Of a DNA stretch of 22,866 nt, positions 6,845 through 16,233 are shown piece by piece. The position numbers and the translations under genes were made by a program. Source of the stretch: CAYXFD01 sp964464175 (GTDB taxonomy: Bacteria > Cloacimonadota > Cloacimonadia > Cloacimonadales > JAJBBL01); contig CAYXFD010000032.1 of the NCBI GenBank assembly GCA_964464175.1, forward strand, positions 1 to 22,866, given 5' to 3'. Numbering within the stretch: position 1 is the first letter of the stretch; every line of letters begins with the position of its first letter. The notes under the pieces are model-generated. The model worked only from the letters and a program-made list of their open reading frames with translations. It did no database searches and was not told where the DNA came from.

Positions 6845-8017
6845 ATGATAAAAGTTCCGGTAACATTCGAAACTATCACACCCTTATTTACCGGTGATGA
6901 GAATCAGAAAATGAAGGAAATCAAACCGGCAAGTATTATGGGATCGTTACGATTTTGGTTTGAAGTTATCTGCGATTTTTCAGAGATGTTTGAAGGTGAT
7001 AGATTCAAGAATAATGAATTCGATTACGATAAGTATCAATCATACATCAAAAATCATCCCTATGCGACTGATGAAGAGATTTGTGACTGTCTCAAACTCT
7101 CGCCTGGTGCTCGCTACTTCGGTTGCACAGGCTGGAAAAGTAAGATAGGAATTGAGTCTGTTATGAAGGTGGATGAGAGCAAAATCTCAACGTTTGAAAC
7201 AAAGGATTTCAAAAACTATCTTGGGCTTGGCAAAATAACAATTGATACGGGAAGAGTTAACCAATATGGACCTCCGAAAACAAGCAATTGGTATCCTCCC
7301 CCAAAATACTACTTCGGGGGTTTTCAAGTTGCTTTTTCTGTGTCCAATATACACATCAGAGACAAAATACTTTATCCTCTTCTCATTTTTATTCAACAGC
7401 ATGCTTTCATAGGAGGCAAGAACAACCTGGGTTTCGGAAGAATTAAGATCGTCGATTATCTTAAAACAGAATTTCGTCTACCAAGCAGCTTGCTTCTAGA
7501 TCTTAAATATAATGACTTAGTAGATGATAAAACACTACCAATAGATCACATCAATGTATTTCAGGATTTATTGGCTGCTGACAAACCAGACAATACTAAA
7601 GGTATGCCAGCGGAAGCCTTATATGGAATTATAGATAAAATTCCTAAGAAGATAAGAACGACATCCAATGTTAATATCGATACTACATATCTAGAGGTTC
7701 TTAAGAGCCTTTTAAGAATTAGGTTAACATACAGAGAACAAATCAGATTTGATAATAGTTTGATACTAAGATACAATTCATTAAAAAACAAAGGTGATAT
7801 GAGGAGCAATAATGAAAAGAAAGAGTATCAAGAACTTTCCAATTGGCATAGGTTGAGGCATTGTGTTTTTGGCTCAACACAAGAGAAAGAAACTGAAGCT
7901 GCTAAGATTTTACCACTCATAAACCAAGATCAGGATGGAAGATATTCGGGGTATCTTATTTCCTATGCAGGGATACTAATAATGGGAGAGGCAAAGAGAG
8001 GAGGTCAAAATGACTAA
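6845..8017 (+). CDS. cmr1: Cmr1-like RAMP protein of the III-C effector
   Basis: This 390-residue Cas7-like RAMP is the Cmr1 group, which caps the head of Cmr complexes and contacts the 3' region of the crRNA. The N-terminus VTFETITPLFTGDE followed by IMGSLRFWFE (31-40) is characteristic of Cmr1. A RAMP glycine loop GGKNNLGFGRI lies near 188-198, and the C-terminal part has RHCVFGS and AAKILPLI. AAGGAGG stands 4 nt before the ATG at 6845; an upstream in-frame start overlaps the EcsC-like gene and lacks such a site. It overlaps the next gene by 8 nt, which suggests coupled translation. Confidence 0.9.
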   Translation: MIKVPVTFETITPLFTGDENQKMKEIKPASIMGSLRFWFEVICDFSEMFEGDRFKNNEFDYDKYQSYIKNHPYATDEEICDCLKLSPGARYFGCTGWKSKIGIESVMKVDESKISTFETKDFKNYLGLGKITIDTGRVNQYGPPKTSNWYPPPKYYFGGFQVAFSVSNIHIRDKILYPLLIFIQQHAFIGGKNNLGFGRIKIVDYLKTEFRLPSSLLLDLKYNDLVDDKTLPIDHINVFQDLLAADKPDNTKGMPAEALYGIIDKIPKKIRTTSNVNIDTTYLEVLKSLLRIRLTYREQIRFDNSLILRYNSLKNKGDMRSNNEKKEYQELSNWHRLRHCVFGSTQEKETEAAKILPLINQDQDGRYSGYLISYAGILIMGEAKRGGQND

Positions 8018-9296
8018 AAACTCTGATTTAAAGAGCTATGATTCTTATCATCGGAACTTTAGTAAAAACAAGATTGAATCACTGGAAGATTATATAGACT
8101 TTTGTACTGTTGAAATCAACAGGAAAACCATTAATGCTGATATCAGATTAGAGTTTAACAAAAGATTAAAAACATACACAAATTTAGAAGATATCGGAGA
8201 AATAGTTGAGTATTTTCGAAGCACAGATGAACATATTAAGGTAGTGAAAAACCTTAGGATCAAAGATTTTCCTCTTGCTTACCTAAAGTATAAAGAGTTC
8301 AATCATTTAAAAAGCATATACGACAAAGTTAAAGAGTGTTATGAAAACTCTGGAATACTTCTAAATGACGAATCACTAAAAGAGTTTGTTGAGACACTTA
8401 TTCCTTATTCTTTTGCTATATGCGGACTGCTAGAATTACAAACACCTTACTACTCAGCTGACGATGAAAAGTACTATATCATAGATAATCCGGTTCTCAA
8501 AGACAAGACATTCAAAGTACCTATGATGAGAGGGAGTAGTTGGAAAGGGATTATCGCTTCAGCAGCTAAGAAAGTAATGGAAAGTAAGCCGGATTATTTT
8601 ATCAATTACTTTCTCTCTTTCTCTCGTCTTTTTGGTTCCGGTTCGGTGGAGTTTAGGGAGTTGATTGAAATAATCGATAAATACTCAAAAAAAACAAAAG
8701 ATGAAACCGATAATGTAATTCAGGAGAAATTTAGTAAGCACTTGAAGCTGTATGCGGTTTTCAATTTGGGTAAAGAGGTCAAAGTTCCGAGTACACCGGA
8801 AGATTTAGAAACAATATGGAATAAGATAAAAGAAAAGGCTCTTCAAGTCCAACGAGGAAGGTTGATATTCTATCCGACGTTCTTCAACAAACTCGGTTTA
8901 GAAATGATAAACCCTCATGATAATAAGAGAAAAGCCGGTACAAATCCGGTTCATTATGAGGTCGTTCCCGCAGGAGCTAATGGAAGACTTCAGCTTGTCT
9001 ATATTCCAGCAGAAGGTATAAGTAAGCAAATTGAAAAACTAAAAAAAGAAGTGGAAGATGATATTGACCTACTCACTCAAGCACTAAAACTGATATTTGA
9101 GGGGCAGAAAGATGAGAATGAAGATGAGCCTTTCATAAAACCAATAAAGATAGGAGCCAAAACCAAGCTCGGCTGGGGAAGTGTAGCGGCAATGAAAGCG
9201 ATAAAGCTACTTGATAGAGATGGATACGTACAAGTCATAGTTCCTGTAGCCCGTAATCCATATAAAAACACGGAGGGGAAGAATGAAATTAAGTGA
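8010..9296 (+). CDS. cmr6: Cmr6-like RAMP protein of the III-C effector
   Basis: This 428-residue RAMP protein is a Cas7-like backbone or tail subunit. After an N-terminal helical region of about 140 residues unlike canonical Cmr6, the RAMP core begins. It has VPMMRGSSWKGI (about 170-181), a GRLIFYPTFF strand, NPVHYEVVP (resembling the Cmr6 PHY region), and a final glycine-rich KIGAKTKLGWGS (381-391). A GAGGAGG site precedes the ATG. It overlaps cmr1 by 8 nt and cas10 by 14 nt. Subtype III-C modules carry a cmr6 in this position between cmr1 and the large subunit. RAMP identity is strong; assignment to Cmr6 rather than another RAMP group is moderate. Confidence 0.78.
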   Translation: MTKNSDLKSYDSYHRNFSKNKIESLEDYIDFCTVEINRKTINADIRLEFNKRLKTYTNLEDIGEIVEYFRSTDEHIKVVKNLRIKDFPLAYLKYKEFNHLKSIYDKVKECYENSGILLNDESLKEFVETLIPYSFAICGLLELQTPYYSADDEKYYIIDNPVLKDKTFKVPMMRGSSWKGIIASAAKKVMESKPDYFINYFLSFSRLFGSGSVEFRELIEIIDKYSKKTKDETDNVIQEKFSKHLKLYAVFNLGKEVKVPSTPEDLETIWNKIKEKALQVQRGRLIFYPTFFNKLGLEMINPHDNKRKAGTNPVHYEVVPAGANGRLQLVYIPAEGISKQIEKLKKEVEDDIDLLTQALKLIFEGQKDENEDEPFIKPIKIGAKTKLGWGSVAAMKAIKLLDRDGYVQVIVPVARNPYKNTEGKNEIK

Positions 9297-12200
9297 TAAA
9301 ATGAAAGAGGATATACTAAAAGCTGAGATTGCCTCACTTTTCATGTTCTTTAATAAGACCAACATCAATTTTTGGCAAAGTGAATACGGATACTTCAATA
9401 GCTATCCTGATCATAACTTTGATTTTGCTAATACAATCGAATCTACCTTCCTAAAAGATATCGATATCGAATGGAATGGTTCTCATAAAAAGATACTTGA
9501 TATCTTTCTTAACGAAGATTGGAGAAAAGCAAAGACAGATTTACAAACTCTATTTACTCGAGGTTGTGAAAATGTCAATTCAGGAATAGACAAAGGATCT
9601 CCAAAGGATGACAAAAAGATAGAACCTGAGCCCTATATATGCAATGCTTTTGGTACTTGTATCAAAGAAGTTGAAGTTAATGATCTTGATAAAAGACGAG
9701 AGTGTTTCTTGAAACAACTTGAAGAGAAGTTAACCAAAACGAAATGGGTAGATAATAATGATTGGATATCAATAAGAAACTACATTCATATTGAAATAAA
9801 GCGATGGTTCACTAACTTGCTTAGTGACAGTCGTTTCCCTGCAAATGATGTTACTCTGTGGGATCAGGTTTACATGACCGCTTCCATGTTCAAGGCGGTA
9901 CTAGCTCAAATATATATGAAAGACTCATTAAAAACTGAATATATCAAAGAACCTCAGAAAATCAAATGGCAGATATTCGGTGTGCAATATGATAAACTGA
10001 AACTTGCAGAGAAGGGTATGAAACCGGCTTTTATGCAGTGGTATCGTGATCGAATCCAAAAGGTCGATAAGCAGATTCAAGAATACCTGGAAACCGATCT
10101 CTGTGTAGCCAATGAGATTTATCGTGATGAAACCGGTATATATTTCCTTTTCCCTCAATACATGGGAAGAGAACCGAAGGACTTAAACAATGACTCTCGG
10201 AGTTCTGATCATCTATTGAACAATGTTCAGATATTGGAAGAAGAGTATAGGGAAATCGAGAAAAAAATTAACAGTTTTTTCGAACAAAAATTTGATGGAG
10301 AAATCAACCCCGCATTCTTCTTGACCAAAGCCTCTCGGGGAACAATGAATCTGACCTATCTTCTTGATAATGCTAAGAAATTATTTCTTTATTCTCCATA
10401 TTTTGGAAGCAGACCTAATTCACCTGTTGCTTCAGTTTGGCAAGACTGCTCGCAAATATGTCCAGTGTGTCGTATAAGACCTGTTGAGAACAAGAAAGCA
10501 GAAGACGAAAAAAAATCAAATTATGATGATGACTTAAAAGTTTGTGAGGAATGTGGAAAACGAAAAACACGACGGAGAGAAGATTGGTGGGAGGAACAAA
10601 AAGGGGAAACTATCTGGCTTGATGAACTACAGGACAAAAACAGTCGTATAGCACTTATTACACTCCGTTTCGAACTAATGGAATGGTTGAATGGTAAAAT
10701 GCTGAGCACTATGGTTAACAGAGATGAGGTTTTCTATAGTCACTGTGAAAAACTAACCAATCTGCTTATAGAAATTCATAATCACCTAAAGTCAGGAACG
10801 GACTGGAAAGAGAAAGTGAATAACATGGTAAATCGTTATCACCAAAAGATTAACGAATGTTTTATATGCTTTTTCGATAAACTATCTATTCAGGCAATTT
10901 TTAAAGCAATAAAGAGTGACGCTCCTTATGTGCGGAATCTAGCACATAGTGCAATGAGTGAGTTAATGTCAGATTGCGGTTTTACTGGTGCAATATGGAG
11001 ATCAAATAATTCTTTCCTCGCAAATCATGGAATAGCCTCAAGAATCGAAGAATTTTTTCATGAGAGAAGAACTAATATGCAAAAAATGAAGGATGCATCG
11101 ACATTTGCTTTCTTTGAAAACCAAATAATTAGTATCCTTCTTGACAGAAGTAACGGATCACATTGGGAAGAGTTTATTAAAGCAAAAATACCGGCAGTAA
11201 ATAACGATAAATTGAAAGAAGCATATATTGATTGGGATGAATTAGACGAAAACCAGATCAAAACAATGGCTTCAATCCTTCTCCAATTTCTTCTCCGCAA
11301 GAATCCTTCACCGGCTCGTTTACGACGTATATGGGAATCAACAGAGAGCTTTCTTAATATTGTTGAAAGTGAAGTGATAAAAAACTCTGCATCAAAGAGA
11401 ATCGTACTAACCTTAGAGGATGATATGATAGAAGACGGAGAATGGAATTGTTCCGGTTTAGTATTTCTGGTTAGAGGAGAAAAAGCCTACCTTTTGACAT
11501 CTATTGAAAAAGCAAGATCTGTAATCTTAAAGAAGAGAAGGGATGAAAAAGCAGATAGTATTCTTTCAGATGAGGAATTGAATGAGATCCGGAAAATCTG
11601 GCATAAAGGGATCAGGTTGTCTAAGAAATCCAATGACGATACATTAGAAAAGACTGTGTTCCCTAAAAAGGTTGTTTCAGAATCGTTCAAGTCTATCTTC
11701 TCTATTTTAGAACCAACACCAATTTCATGGCAGTTTGCCGTTCCGGCTTCAAAGGTGAACTATATAATTCAATTGATTCGAGAGAAGTATAAAGAGCAAT
11801 TTCACTATGTTTATGGAAAACTCCCTCTACATATAGGGGTTGTGGTTCAGAACTATAAAAGCCCTCTATATAGTGGAATAAAGGCATTAAGGAATATTCG
11901 GAGAGAACTGCATCATGTACAGGAGATTGAAACATCTTGCGACGGACTCTCTTTAAAGGCAATCCAAAAGGACATATTCCCCGGAGTGAATTCTTATGAA
12001 ACAGCTAATAAAGCAGAAAAATACTACTCTCTCTATATCAAGTACGAGGGGCAGGGAGATTATGAGTTTTACTTTCCGCCATCAAAAGAACCGAAAAATC
12101 TTTCATTAACCTCGGACACTAACGAAACTCAGAAATTTGCCTTTTTCCCCAATACCATTGATTTCGAATACTTAGACTGCAATGTCAGGAGAAACGATAT

Positions 12201-12579
12201 CTTCTATGAATCGGGAAGGAGAAAACACATGTGGAGGCAGCAAAGACCATACGCATGGGAAGAGTGGGAAAAGTTTGTTAAGTTTGGTGAGTTGTTTAAA
12301 AAAAGTAATCAGAGGTTTTCTCAACTGCATAATCTTGTTACCCTCTTCTATTCGCTGTTGCAAGATTGGAAAGGTAATGACGAAAGTATCAAATCTATGG
12401 CAGCTTCCGCTGTCATCAATACCATAAAACCGAAAGGTTTAAAAGATGATCAGAAGCATCTGGCTTTCCTATTTGATACCGATGATTGGAAGAATATCAC
12501 TAACACGATAACTATATCCAACATGAAAAGATTTATAGATTGTTACGATTATTGGCATACTGCATTAAAGGAGGTATAA
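9283..12579 (+). CDS. csx11: Cas10 large subunit, Csx11-like, cyclase motif absent
   Basis: This 1098-residue protein is the large subunit of the III-C complex. It has a zinc ribbon CPVC (Cys393, Cys396) with CEEC (Cys421, Cys424), then NSRIALITLRFELMEWLNGK, as in Csx11 proteins. The second palm domain is recognisable from VPASKVNYIIQLI and KLPLHIGVVV (about 819-855). At the place where GGDD normally stands the sequence reads ISWQ (814-817). No GGDD or GGDE occurs anywhere, so synthesis of cyclic oligoadenylate is not expected. No clear HD nuclease motif is seen at the N-terminus; the segment PANDVTLWDQ (186-195) resembles the Cmr2 DHSxWDH motif without its histidines. GGAGG lies 6 nt before the start. 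Confidence 0.85.
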   Translation: MKLSDKMKEDILKAEIASLFMFFNKTNINFWQSEYGYFNSYPDHNFDFANTIESTFLKDIDIEWNGSHKKILDIFLNEDWRKAKTDLQTLFTRGCENVNSGIDKGSPKDDKKIEPEPYICNAFGTCIKEVEVNDLDKRRECFLKQLEEKLTKTKWVDNNDWISIRNYIHIEIKRWFTNLLSDSRFPANDVTLWDQVYMTASMFKAVLAQIYMKDSLKTEYIKEPQKIKWQIFGVQYDKLKLAEKGMKPAFMQWYRDRIQKVDKQIQEYLETDLCVANEIYRDETGIYFLFPQYMGREPKDLNNDSRSSDHLLNNVQILEEEYREIEKKINSFFEQKFDGEINPAFFLTKASRGTMNLTYLLDNAKKLFLYSPYFGSRPNSPVASVWQDCSQICPVCRIRPVENKKAEDEKKSNYDDDLKVCEECGKRKTRRREDWWEEQKGETIWLDELQDKNSRIALITLRFELMEWLNGKMLSTMVNRDEVFYSHCEKLTNLLIEIHNHLKSGTDWKEKVNNMVNRYHQKINECFICFFDKLSIQAIFKAIKSDAPYVRNLAHSAMSELMSDCGFTGAIWRSNNSFLANHGIASRIEEFFHERRTNMQKMKDASTFAFFENQIISILLDRSNGSHWEEFIKAKIPAVNNDKLKEAYIDWDELDENQIKTMASILLQFLLRKNPSPARLRRIWESTESFLNIVESEVIKNSASKRIVLTLEDDMIEDGEWNCSGLVFLVRGEKAYLLTSIEKARSVILKKRRDEKADSILSDEELNEIRKIWHKGIRLSKKSNDDTLEKTVFPKKVVSESFKSIFSILEPTPISWQFAVPASKVNYIIQLIREKYKEQFHYVYGKLPLHIGVVVQNYKSPLYSGIKALRNIRRELHHVQEIETSCDGLSLKAIQKDIFPGVNSYETANKAEKYYSLYIKYEGQGDYEFYFPPSKEPKNLSLTSDTNETQKFAFFPNTIDFEYLDCNVRRNDIFYESGRRKHMWRQQRPYAWEEWEKFVKFGELFKKSNQRFSQLHNLVTLFYSLLQDWKGNDESIKSMAASAVINTIKPKGLKDDQKHLAFLFDTDDWKNITNTITISNMKRFIDCYDYWHTALKEV

Positions 12580-12580
12580 T

Positions 12581-13690
12581 ATGTCTGATAATAATTTTGT
12601 AAAGAGCTACAAACTATATGCTGTAACTACTGATCCGGTTCATATCGGAACAGGCGGTTACACCATAGGAAGAGTGGATAACACTATCGTCAGAGACCCA
12701 ATTACTAAGATACCGAAAATACCTGGAACAAGTATTGCCGGAACATGGCGATATTATATGGCGTTGGAGTTATTGAGTTGGTTTAAAGAGGAAGAGAAGG
12801 GGGAAAAGTATCGTAGTGACAGAAAAAGTAGAAAGACACAAAAAATGGTTGTTCTTTCGTTAGACAAGGCACCTGATTGGGTTAAGAGTTTTGATAATAA
12901 CTGTTGGTCGTGTATGAACTGTGCCGGACAAGATGAAAAACCTCAGGAAAGTGTTAAAACCCAAGAAGATGACCACAATAAGTCTAGCCACTGCGGTCGT
13001 TGCATAGTCTGCAAGTCATTTGGCTTTGCAAAAAATGATAGAGCAGAACAGGGTCTTCTTTCGTTTGCAGACATGAATATTCTTTTGTTCCCTGTCTATA
13101 CGAGATTTGGAACAAAATGGGTAACTTCATATAGAGTTTTAGAGGAAGCAGGCTTAAATTCCTCAGAACCTCAAGAACAGAATGACTTTGTACTATCCGA
13201 TTCTTCTTGCCAAACTGTTAAGGATCATATCAATCTTGGTTGGCTATTTCTTCCGGTTAAGAAAGAGAAACTACAGGTAAATCTTCCTCAATTAAGCAGA
13301 AGCATTGATATAAAGGATTTAATAATTGTTCCTGATACAATATTATCACAAATCATCAATTCAAATCTGGAAGTCCGTACTTCTGTTTCTATTGATCCAA
13401 ACACCGGGGCTGCTAAACAAGGTGCTCTCTTTACTTCGGAAGCAATTCCGAGAGCGACCATACTATACGGTAATGTTAGTATTTTTGATAGGGCTCATGC
13501 TGGTAATATTGCAAATAAGTATCCTAAAATAGCTCTTGTTAAAGATGCCTTAGATACAAGCAAAAAATACTATCAAACTCTCGGTATCGGTGGAATGACA
13601 ACCAGAGGTTTCGGAAGAATGATTTTATCTGAGCTAATGATAGAAGTAATTGAAGGAGGTAAAGATGGAACAGAAACAACCTCAAACTAA
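12581..13690 (+). CDS. cmr4: Cmr4-like backbone RAMP (Cas7 group), Cys-rich insert
   Basis: This 369-residue Cas7-group subunit forms the repeated backbone that binds crRNA and cuts target RNA at 6-nt steps. Motifs are DPVHIGTGG (18-26), then VDNTIVRDP, where Asp33 fits the catalytic aspartate of Cmr4, and KIPKIPGTSIAGTWRYYM. The glycine loop GIGGMTTRGFGRM is near the C-terminus. An insert carries two CxxCxxC groups, Cys108/111/114 and Cys138/141/144, that could hold a metal ion. The gene starts one nt after the cas10 stop, with AAAGGAGG 6 nt upstream. The Cmr4 assignment is good; active cleavage is inferred from Asp33. Confidence 0.85.
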   Translation: MSDNNFVKSYKLYAVTTDPVHIGTGGYTIGRVDNTIVRDPITKIPKIPGTSIAGTWRYYMALELLSWFKEEEKGEKYRSDRKSRKTQKMVVLSLDKAPDWVKSFDNNCWSCMNCAGQDEKPQESVKTQEDDHNKSSHCGRCIVCKSFGFAKNDRAEQGLLSFADMNILLFPVYTRFGTKWVTSYRVLEEAGLNSSEPQEQNDFVLSDSSCQTVKDHINLGWLFLPVKKEKLQVNLPQLSRSIDIKDLIIVPDTILSQIINSNLEVRTSVSIDPNTGAAKQGALFTSEAIPRATILYGNVSIFDRAHAGNIANKYPKIALVKDALDTSKKYYQTLGIGGMTTRGFGRMILSELMIEVIEGGKDGTETTSN

Positions 13691-14069
13691 TAACACAAGC
13701 TCTTCTGCTGAATATTTAGATGTGGTTATCCAACAAGCCAGTCACAGTTTAGCTCTATGTGTCAATAACAACGGCAAAAACAACGAAATTGAAAAAGCAA
13801 CCGGAGTTCTGGCTCAAGACGGTCTATATGCCTTCTATGTTTTCTGTAAAAGCAAATCACTATGGGAGCAAATAGTTGAACCGAACATCGGGAAACTAAT
13901 TAAATGCATTCCTCAAAAAACAAGTGAGAAACTGGATCAGAGTTTTTTTGAGGAACTTGCGTCAAGTCTGCACGATATGCTTTTCTTTAAAGAAGTTATC
14001 GAGCAACTTCTTGTCTATACACGTTACCATCTCAAAGCGATGGATGAAAAGGGAGATCAAAATGGCTAA
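13665..14069 (+). CDS. cmr5: Cmr5-like small subunit (Cas11 group)
   Basis: This small, probably all-helical protein of 134 residues matches the size of type III small subunits, which line the target strand in the complex. The segment VLAQDGLYAFYVFCKSK is the most family-like part. I choose the ATG at 13665 because AAGGAGG is 5 nt upstream; an in-frame TTG at 13650 overlaps that site. It overlaps cmr4 by 26 nt and the next RAMP gene by 8 nt. Subtype III-C modules usually have a diverged Cmr5 here. The assignment leans on position and size, as small subunits share little sequence. Confidence 0.72.
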   Translation: MEQKQPQTNNTSSSAEYLDVVIQQASHSLALCVNNNGKNNEIEKATGVLAQDGLYAFYVFCKSKSLWEQIVEPNIGKLIKCIPQKTSEKLDQSFFEELASSLHDMLFFKEVIEQLLVYTRYHLKAMDEKGDQNG

Positions 14070-14940
14070 AACATGGTATGAACTGAAAGTGAAACCAATC
14101 CAGCCTCTTCATATCGGGGCTGGGCAATATGGAGTTCTATCCCCTTCGATGACTTTCATTCCCGGCAAAACGATGTGGGGTGCTTTGACGGCTGCTTTGG
14201 GAAACTATCTAGGAAAAACCGAAGAAGAGATGAGGAAAGATTCATGTATGACCATTTTCGAAGTTATCTCTAATTTCTATCCGGTCATCAATGGTGAACC
14301 TTGTTTTCCAAAATACAAGAAAGGAGAACTCCATTTGGGTGAGTATTCAGAAAAGGAGTTCCGATATCTGTTCACCGATACTTTCGTTTCCACCTCAATA
14401 ACTGCTGAACAGCAATCAGCTAAAGAAGACTCTCTTCATGAAATCGAACACATACTTCCCTCATCCAAAGATGAGTCAAACAACTCTCATTTAGAGTTGC
14501 ATTGGAAAGGTATCTTAAGCATAGATCTCGATGAGGAAATGTCGAACAAAAACGGTTTTAAACTAAAACTGGGAGACTTCTTAAAGAAAGAAAGAGAAAT
14601 AGTCATAGGCGGAGAGAGAAAATATGGGTTCGGTTTAGCTAAGATTTTGGAACTCAAACCATTTGATAAGGAAGAAGATTGGAATCTGGGAAACGGAGAG
14701 TTTTTGATGCCGAAACCTGAAATAACTTATGTTCATTATCTTGAATACGGAAACACATCAGGGTTGTCGGCTATTCAAGGGGAGATCGGAATTTGGATAG
14801 AGACCGAATCAAACACCGAGAAAGAGCTTAAACTGAAAACACCCCTAACAGTGCTTCTTCCCGGGTGCCGTTTAACTGAATCGAATATCGGTCTTGAGCT
14901 AATAAGGGGAGTATTGAGAGTTTTTGATCACAGTTCTTAA
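14062..14940 (+). CDS. cmr3: Cmr3/Cas5-group RAMP of the III-C effector
   Basis: This 292-residue RAMP is expected to hold the 5' handle of the crRNA and contact Cas10. It begins KVKPIQPLHIGAGQYG (9-24), has FIPGKTMWGALTAALG (32-47) and the glycine loop GGERKYGFGLAK (about 182-193), an arrangement typical of Cmr3 and Csx10-like Cas5 proteins. The ATG at 14062 follows GGGAGA by 5 nt; a longer in-frame start at 13924 lies inside the preceding gene and adds a non-RAMP-like stretch. It closes the III-C block, and a 63-nt gap separates it from the type I genes. Confidence 0.8.
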   Translation: MAKTWYELKVKPIQPLHIGAGQYGVLSPSMTFIPGKTMWGALTAALGNYLGKTEEEMRKDSCMTIFEVISNFYPVINGEPCFPKYKKGELHLGEYSEKEFRYLFTDTFVSTSITAEQQSAKEDSLHEIEHILPSSKDESNNSHLELHWKGILSIDLDEEMSNKNGFKLKLGDFLKKEREIVIGGERKYGFGLAKILELKPFDKEEDWNLGNGEFLMPKPEITYVHYLEYGNTSGLSAIQGEIGIWIETESNTEKELKLKTPLTVLLPGCRLTESNIGLELIRGVLRVFDHSS

Positions 14941-15003
14941 TGAATAAGAGAGAGAAGAAATCCACTGAATGACAATATTCCGAATTAAGCATAAGGAGTC
15001 CCT

Positions 15004-15663
15004 ATGCGAATCCATTTAAAACTAACAAAGAATTCAGAACCTGTTCCGTTCACATATCAGGAGCAGATGACCGACCTAATCCATAACTGGACAAAAGAGT
15101 ACGCATATCCAAGCAAGGTATCTTTGCACTCTTTTTCAAACCTTCGAAGAGGAAAGAAAGTCGCAGATGCTCTTTCCTTCGAAAATGGTTCAAGTTTTTT
15201 TATCAGTTCATGGAATAATGATTTTCTGCATGAGATAATTAAGTCTGTTCAAGAAAACTCGTCATTCTGTTTCGGAATGAGAGTCTCTGAGATCATTATC
15301 CAAGAAACACCCGATTTAACCAACATAGACTTCTTTCGCTTAGCCAGTCCCGTTTTGATTTGCCGAACGGTTGCTAATAAAAAGGAGTATTATTATCATA
15401 ATGACGATAACGCCGGTACTTTGCTGACCGAAACAATCCGGACAAAGATGAAAGCTGCTGGATTAACTCCCGATGAGTCATTATCAATAGCTTTCGATGT
15501 TTCATTTCACAATGGTCATAAGAAAAGAATCTCATATAAAGGTGTATCGAATCCCGTTTCTGTTCGTCCCGTCATCATTAAAGGGGAAAACGAAACAAAA
15601 CAGTTTATCTGGAACGTAGGATTGGGTAATTCGACGGGAATTGGTTTTGGAGCTATAAGCTAA
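15004..15663 (+). CDS. cas6: Cas6 pre-crRNA endoribonuclease (second copy)
   Basis: This 219-residue Cas6 resembles the type found with Bacteroidota I-B systems. It has LIHNWT with His27 as candidate catalytic residue, SLHSFSNLRRG (40-50), FISSWN, IIIQETPDL and YYYHND in the middle, then ISYKGV and the C-terminal glycine loop GLGNSTGIGFGAIS (206-219). AAGGAG stands 5 nt before the ATG. It opens the type I block. It has little in common with the Cas6 at 2205 beyond the fold, so each may recognise a different repeat, or both may share the one repeat visible here. Confidence 0.92.
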   Translation: MRIHLKLTKNSEPVPFTYQEQMTDLIHNWTKEYAYPSKVSLHSFSNLRRGKKVADALSFENGSSFFISSWNNDFLHEIIKSVQENSSFCFGMRVSEIIIQETPDLTNIDFFRLASPVLICRTVANKKEYYYHNDDNAGTLLTETIRTKMKAAGLTPDESLSIAFDVSFHNGHKKRISYKGVSNPVSVRPVIIKGENETKQFIWNVGLGNSTGIGFGAIS

Positions 15664-15675
15664 AGAGGAGGAATA

Positions 15676-16233
15676 ATGGTTTATCATGTCGTCCGGTATG
15701 AAGGGGAGTTTGGTTTTATAAAACCATGGACTGCCGTGAGAGATGGAGAGACATTCAGTCAGCAATTTCTGACACCATCGATCATTGAAGGTATCCGTCA
15801 AAAATTAGAAGTTGAATCTATTCTTCGTCATAAGCTTTTATATCATGGCATTTCGGTTCAACAAGAGACAGTAAGAGCAAGAGCATTCGGGAAAAGAGCA
15901 AAAGGTAAATTAGGTTTAGAAACATCAATATTAAAAAGAGGGGTCATGATTCATCCTTGCTTATACTTGGCGTTCAGTAAAAAAGCTGATGGTGAAAAAG
16001 CGTCCAGGGAACATATCTGCTTATGCAGAAATGAAGATTTACTGCTGCCTAAAGGGGGATGTTTGACAATGAAAGAAGAAGAATTCGATAAACTCAAGGG
16101 CTTCGAATTGAGATTCGGAATGACGGATAAATCCTTTATGGTTGGTTATAATCGTTTTGATGATAATAAACCGATGTATGGTTGGATAGAAATAACCGGC
16201 AAACCAACAGCTGAAACAAATGACGAAGTATAA
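15676..16233 (+). CDS. cas5: Cas5-like protein of the type I complex
   Basis: This 185-residue protein is not a close match to any Cas5 I can recall. It does show a Cas5-like plan: an N-terminal strand (MVYHVVRYEGEFGFIKP), then FLTPSIIEGIRQKL (31-44), which resembles the conserved Cas5 TPSxIxG segment, and ILRHKLLYHGISVQQE. A later RGVMIHPCLYLAF fits the Cas5 strand after the thumb. It is short for the family (usually 200-250). It sits between cas6 and cas3, and no other gene in the type I block could be cas5. GAGGAGG lies 4 nt before the ATG. The call rests on context plus weak motifs. Confidence 0.65.
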   Translation: MVYHVVRYEGEFGFIKPWTAVRDGETFSQQFLTPSIIEGIRQKLEVESILRHKLLYHGISVQQETVRARAFGKRAKGKLGLETSILKRGVMIHPCLYLAFSKKADGEKASREHICLCRNEDLLLPKGGCLTMKEEEFDKLKGFELRFGMTDKSFMVGYNRFDDNKPMYGWIEITGKPTAETNDEV

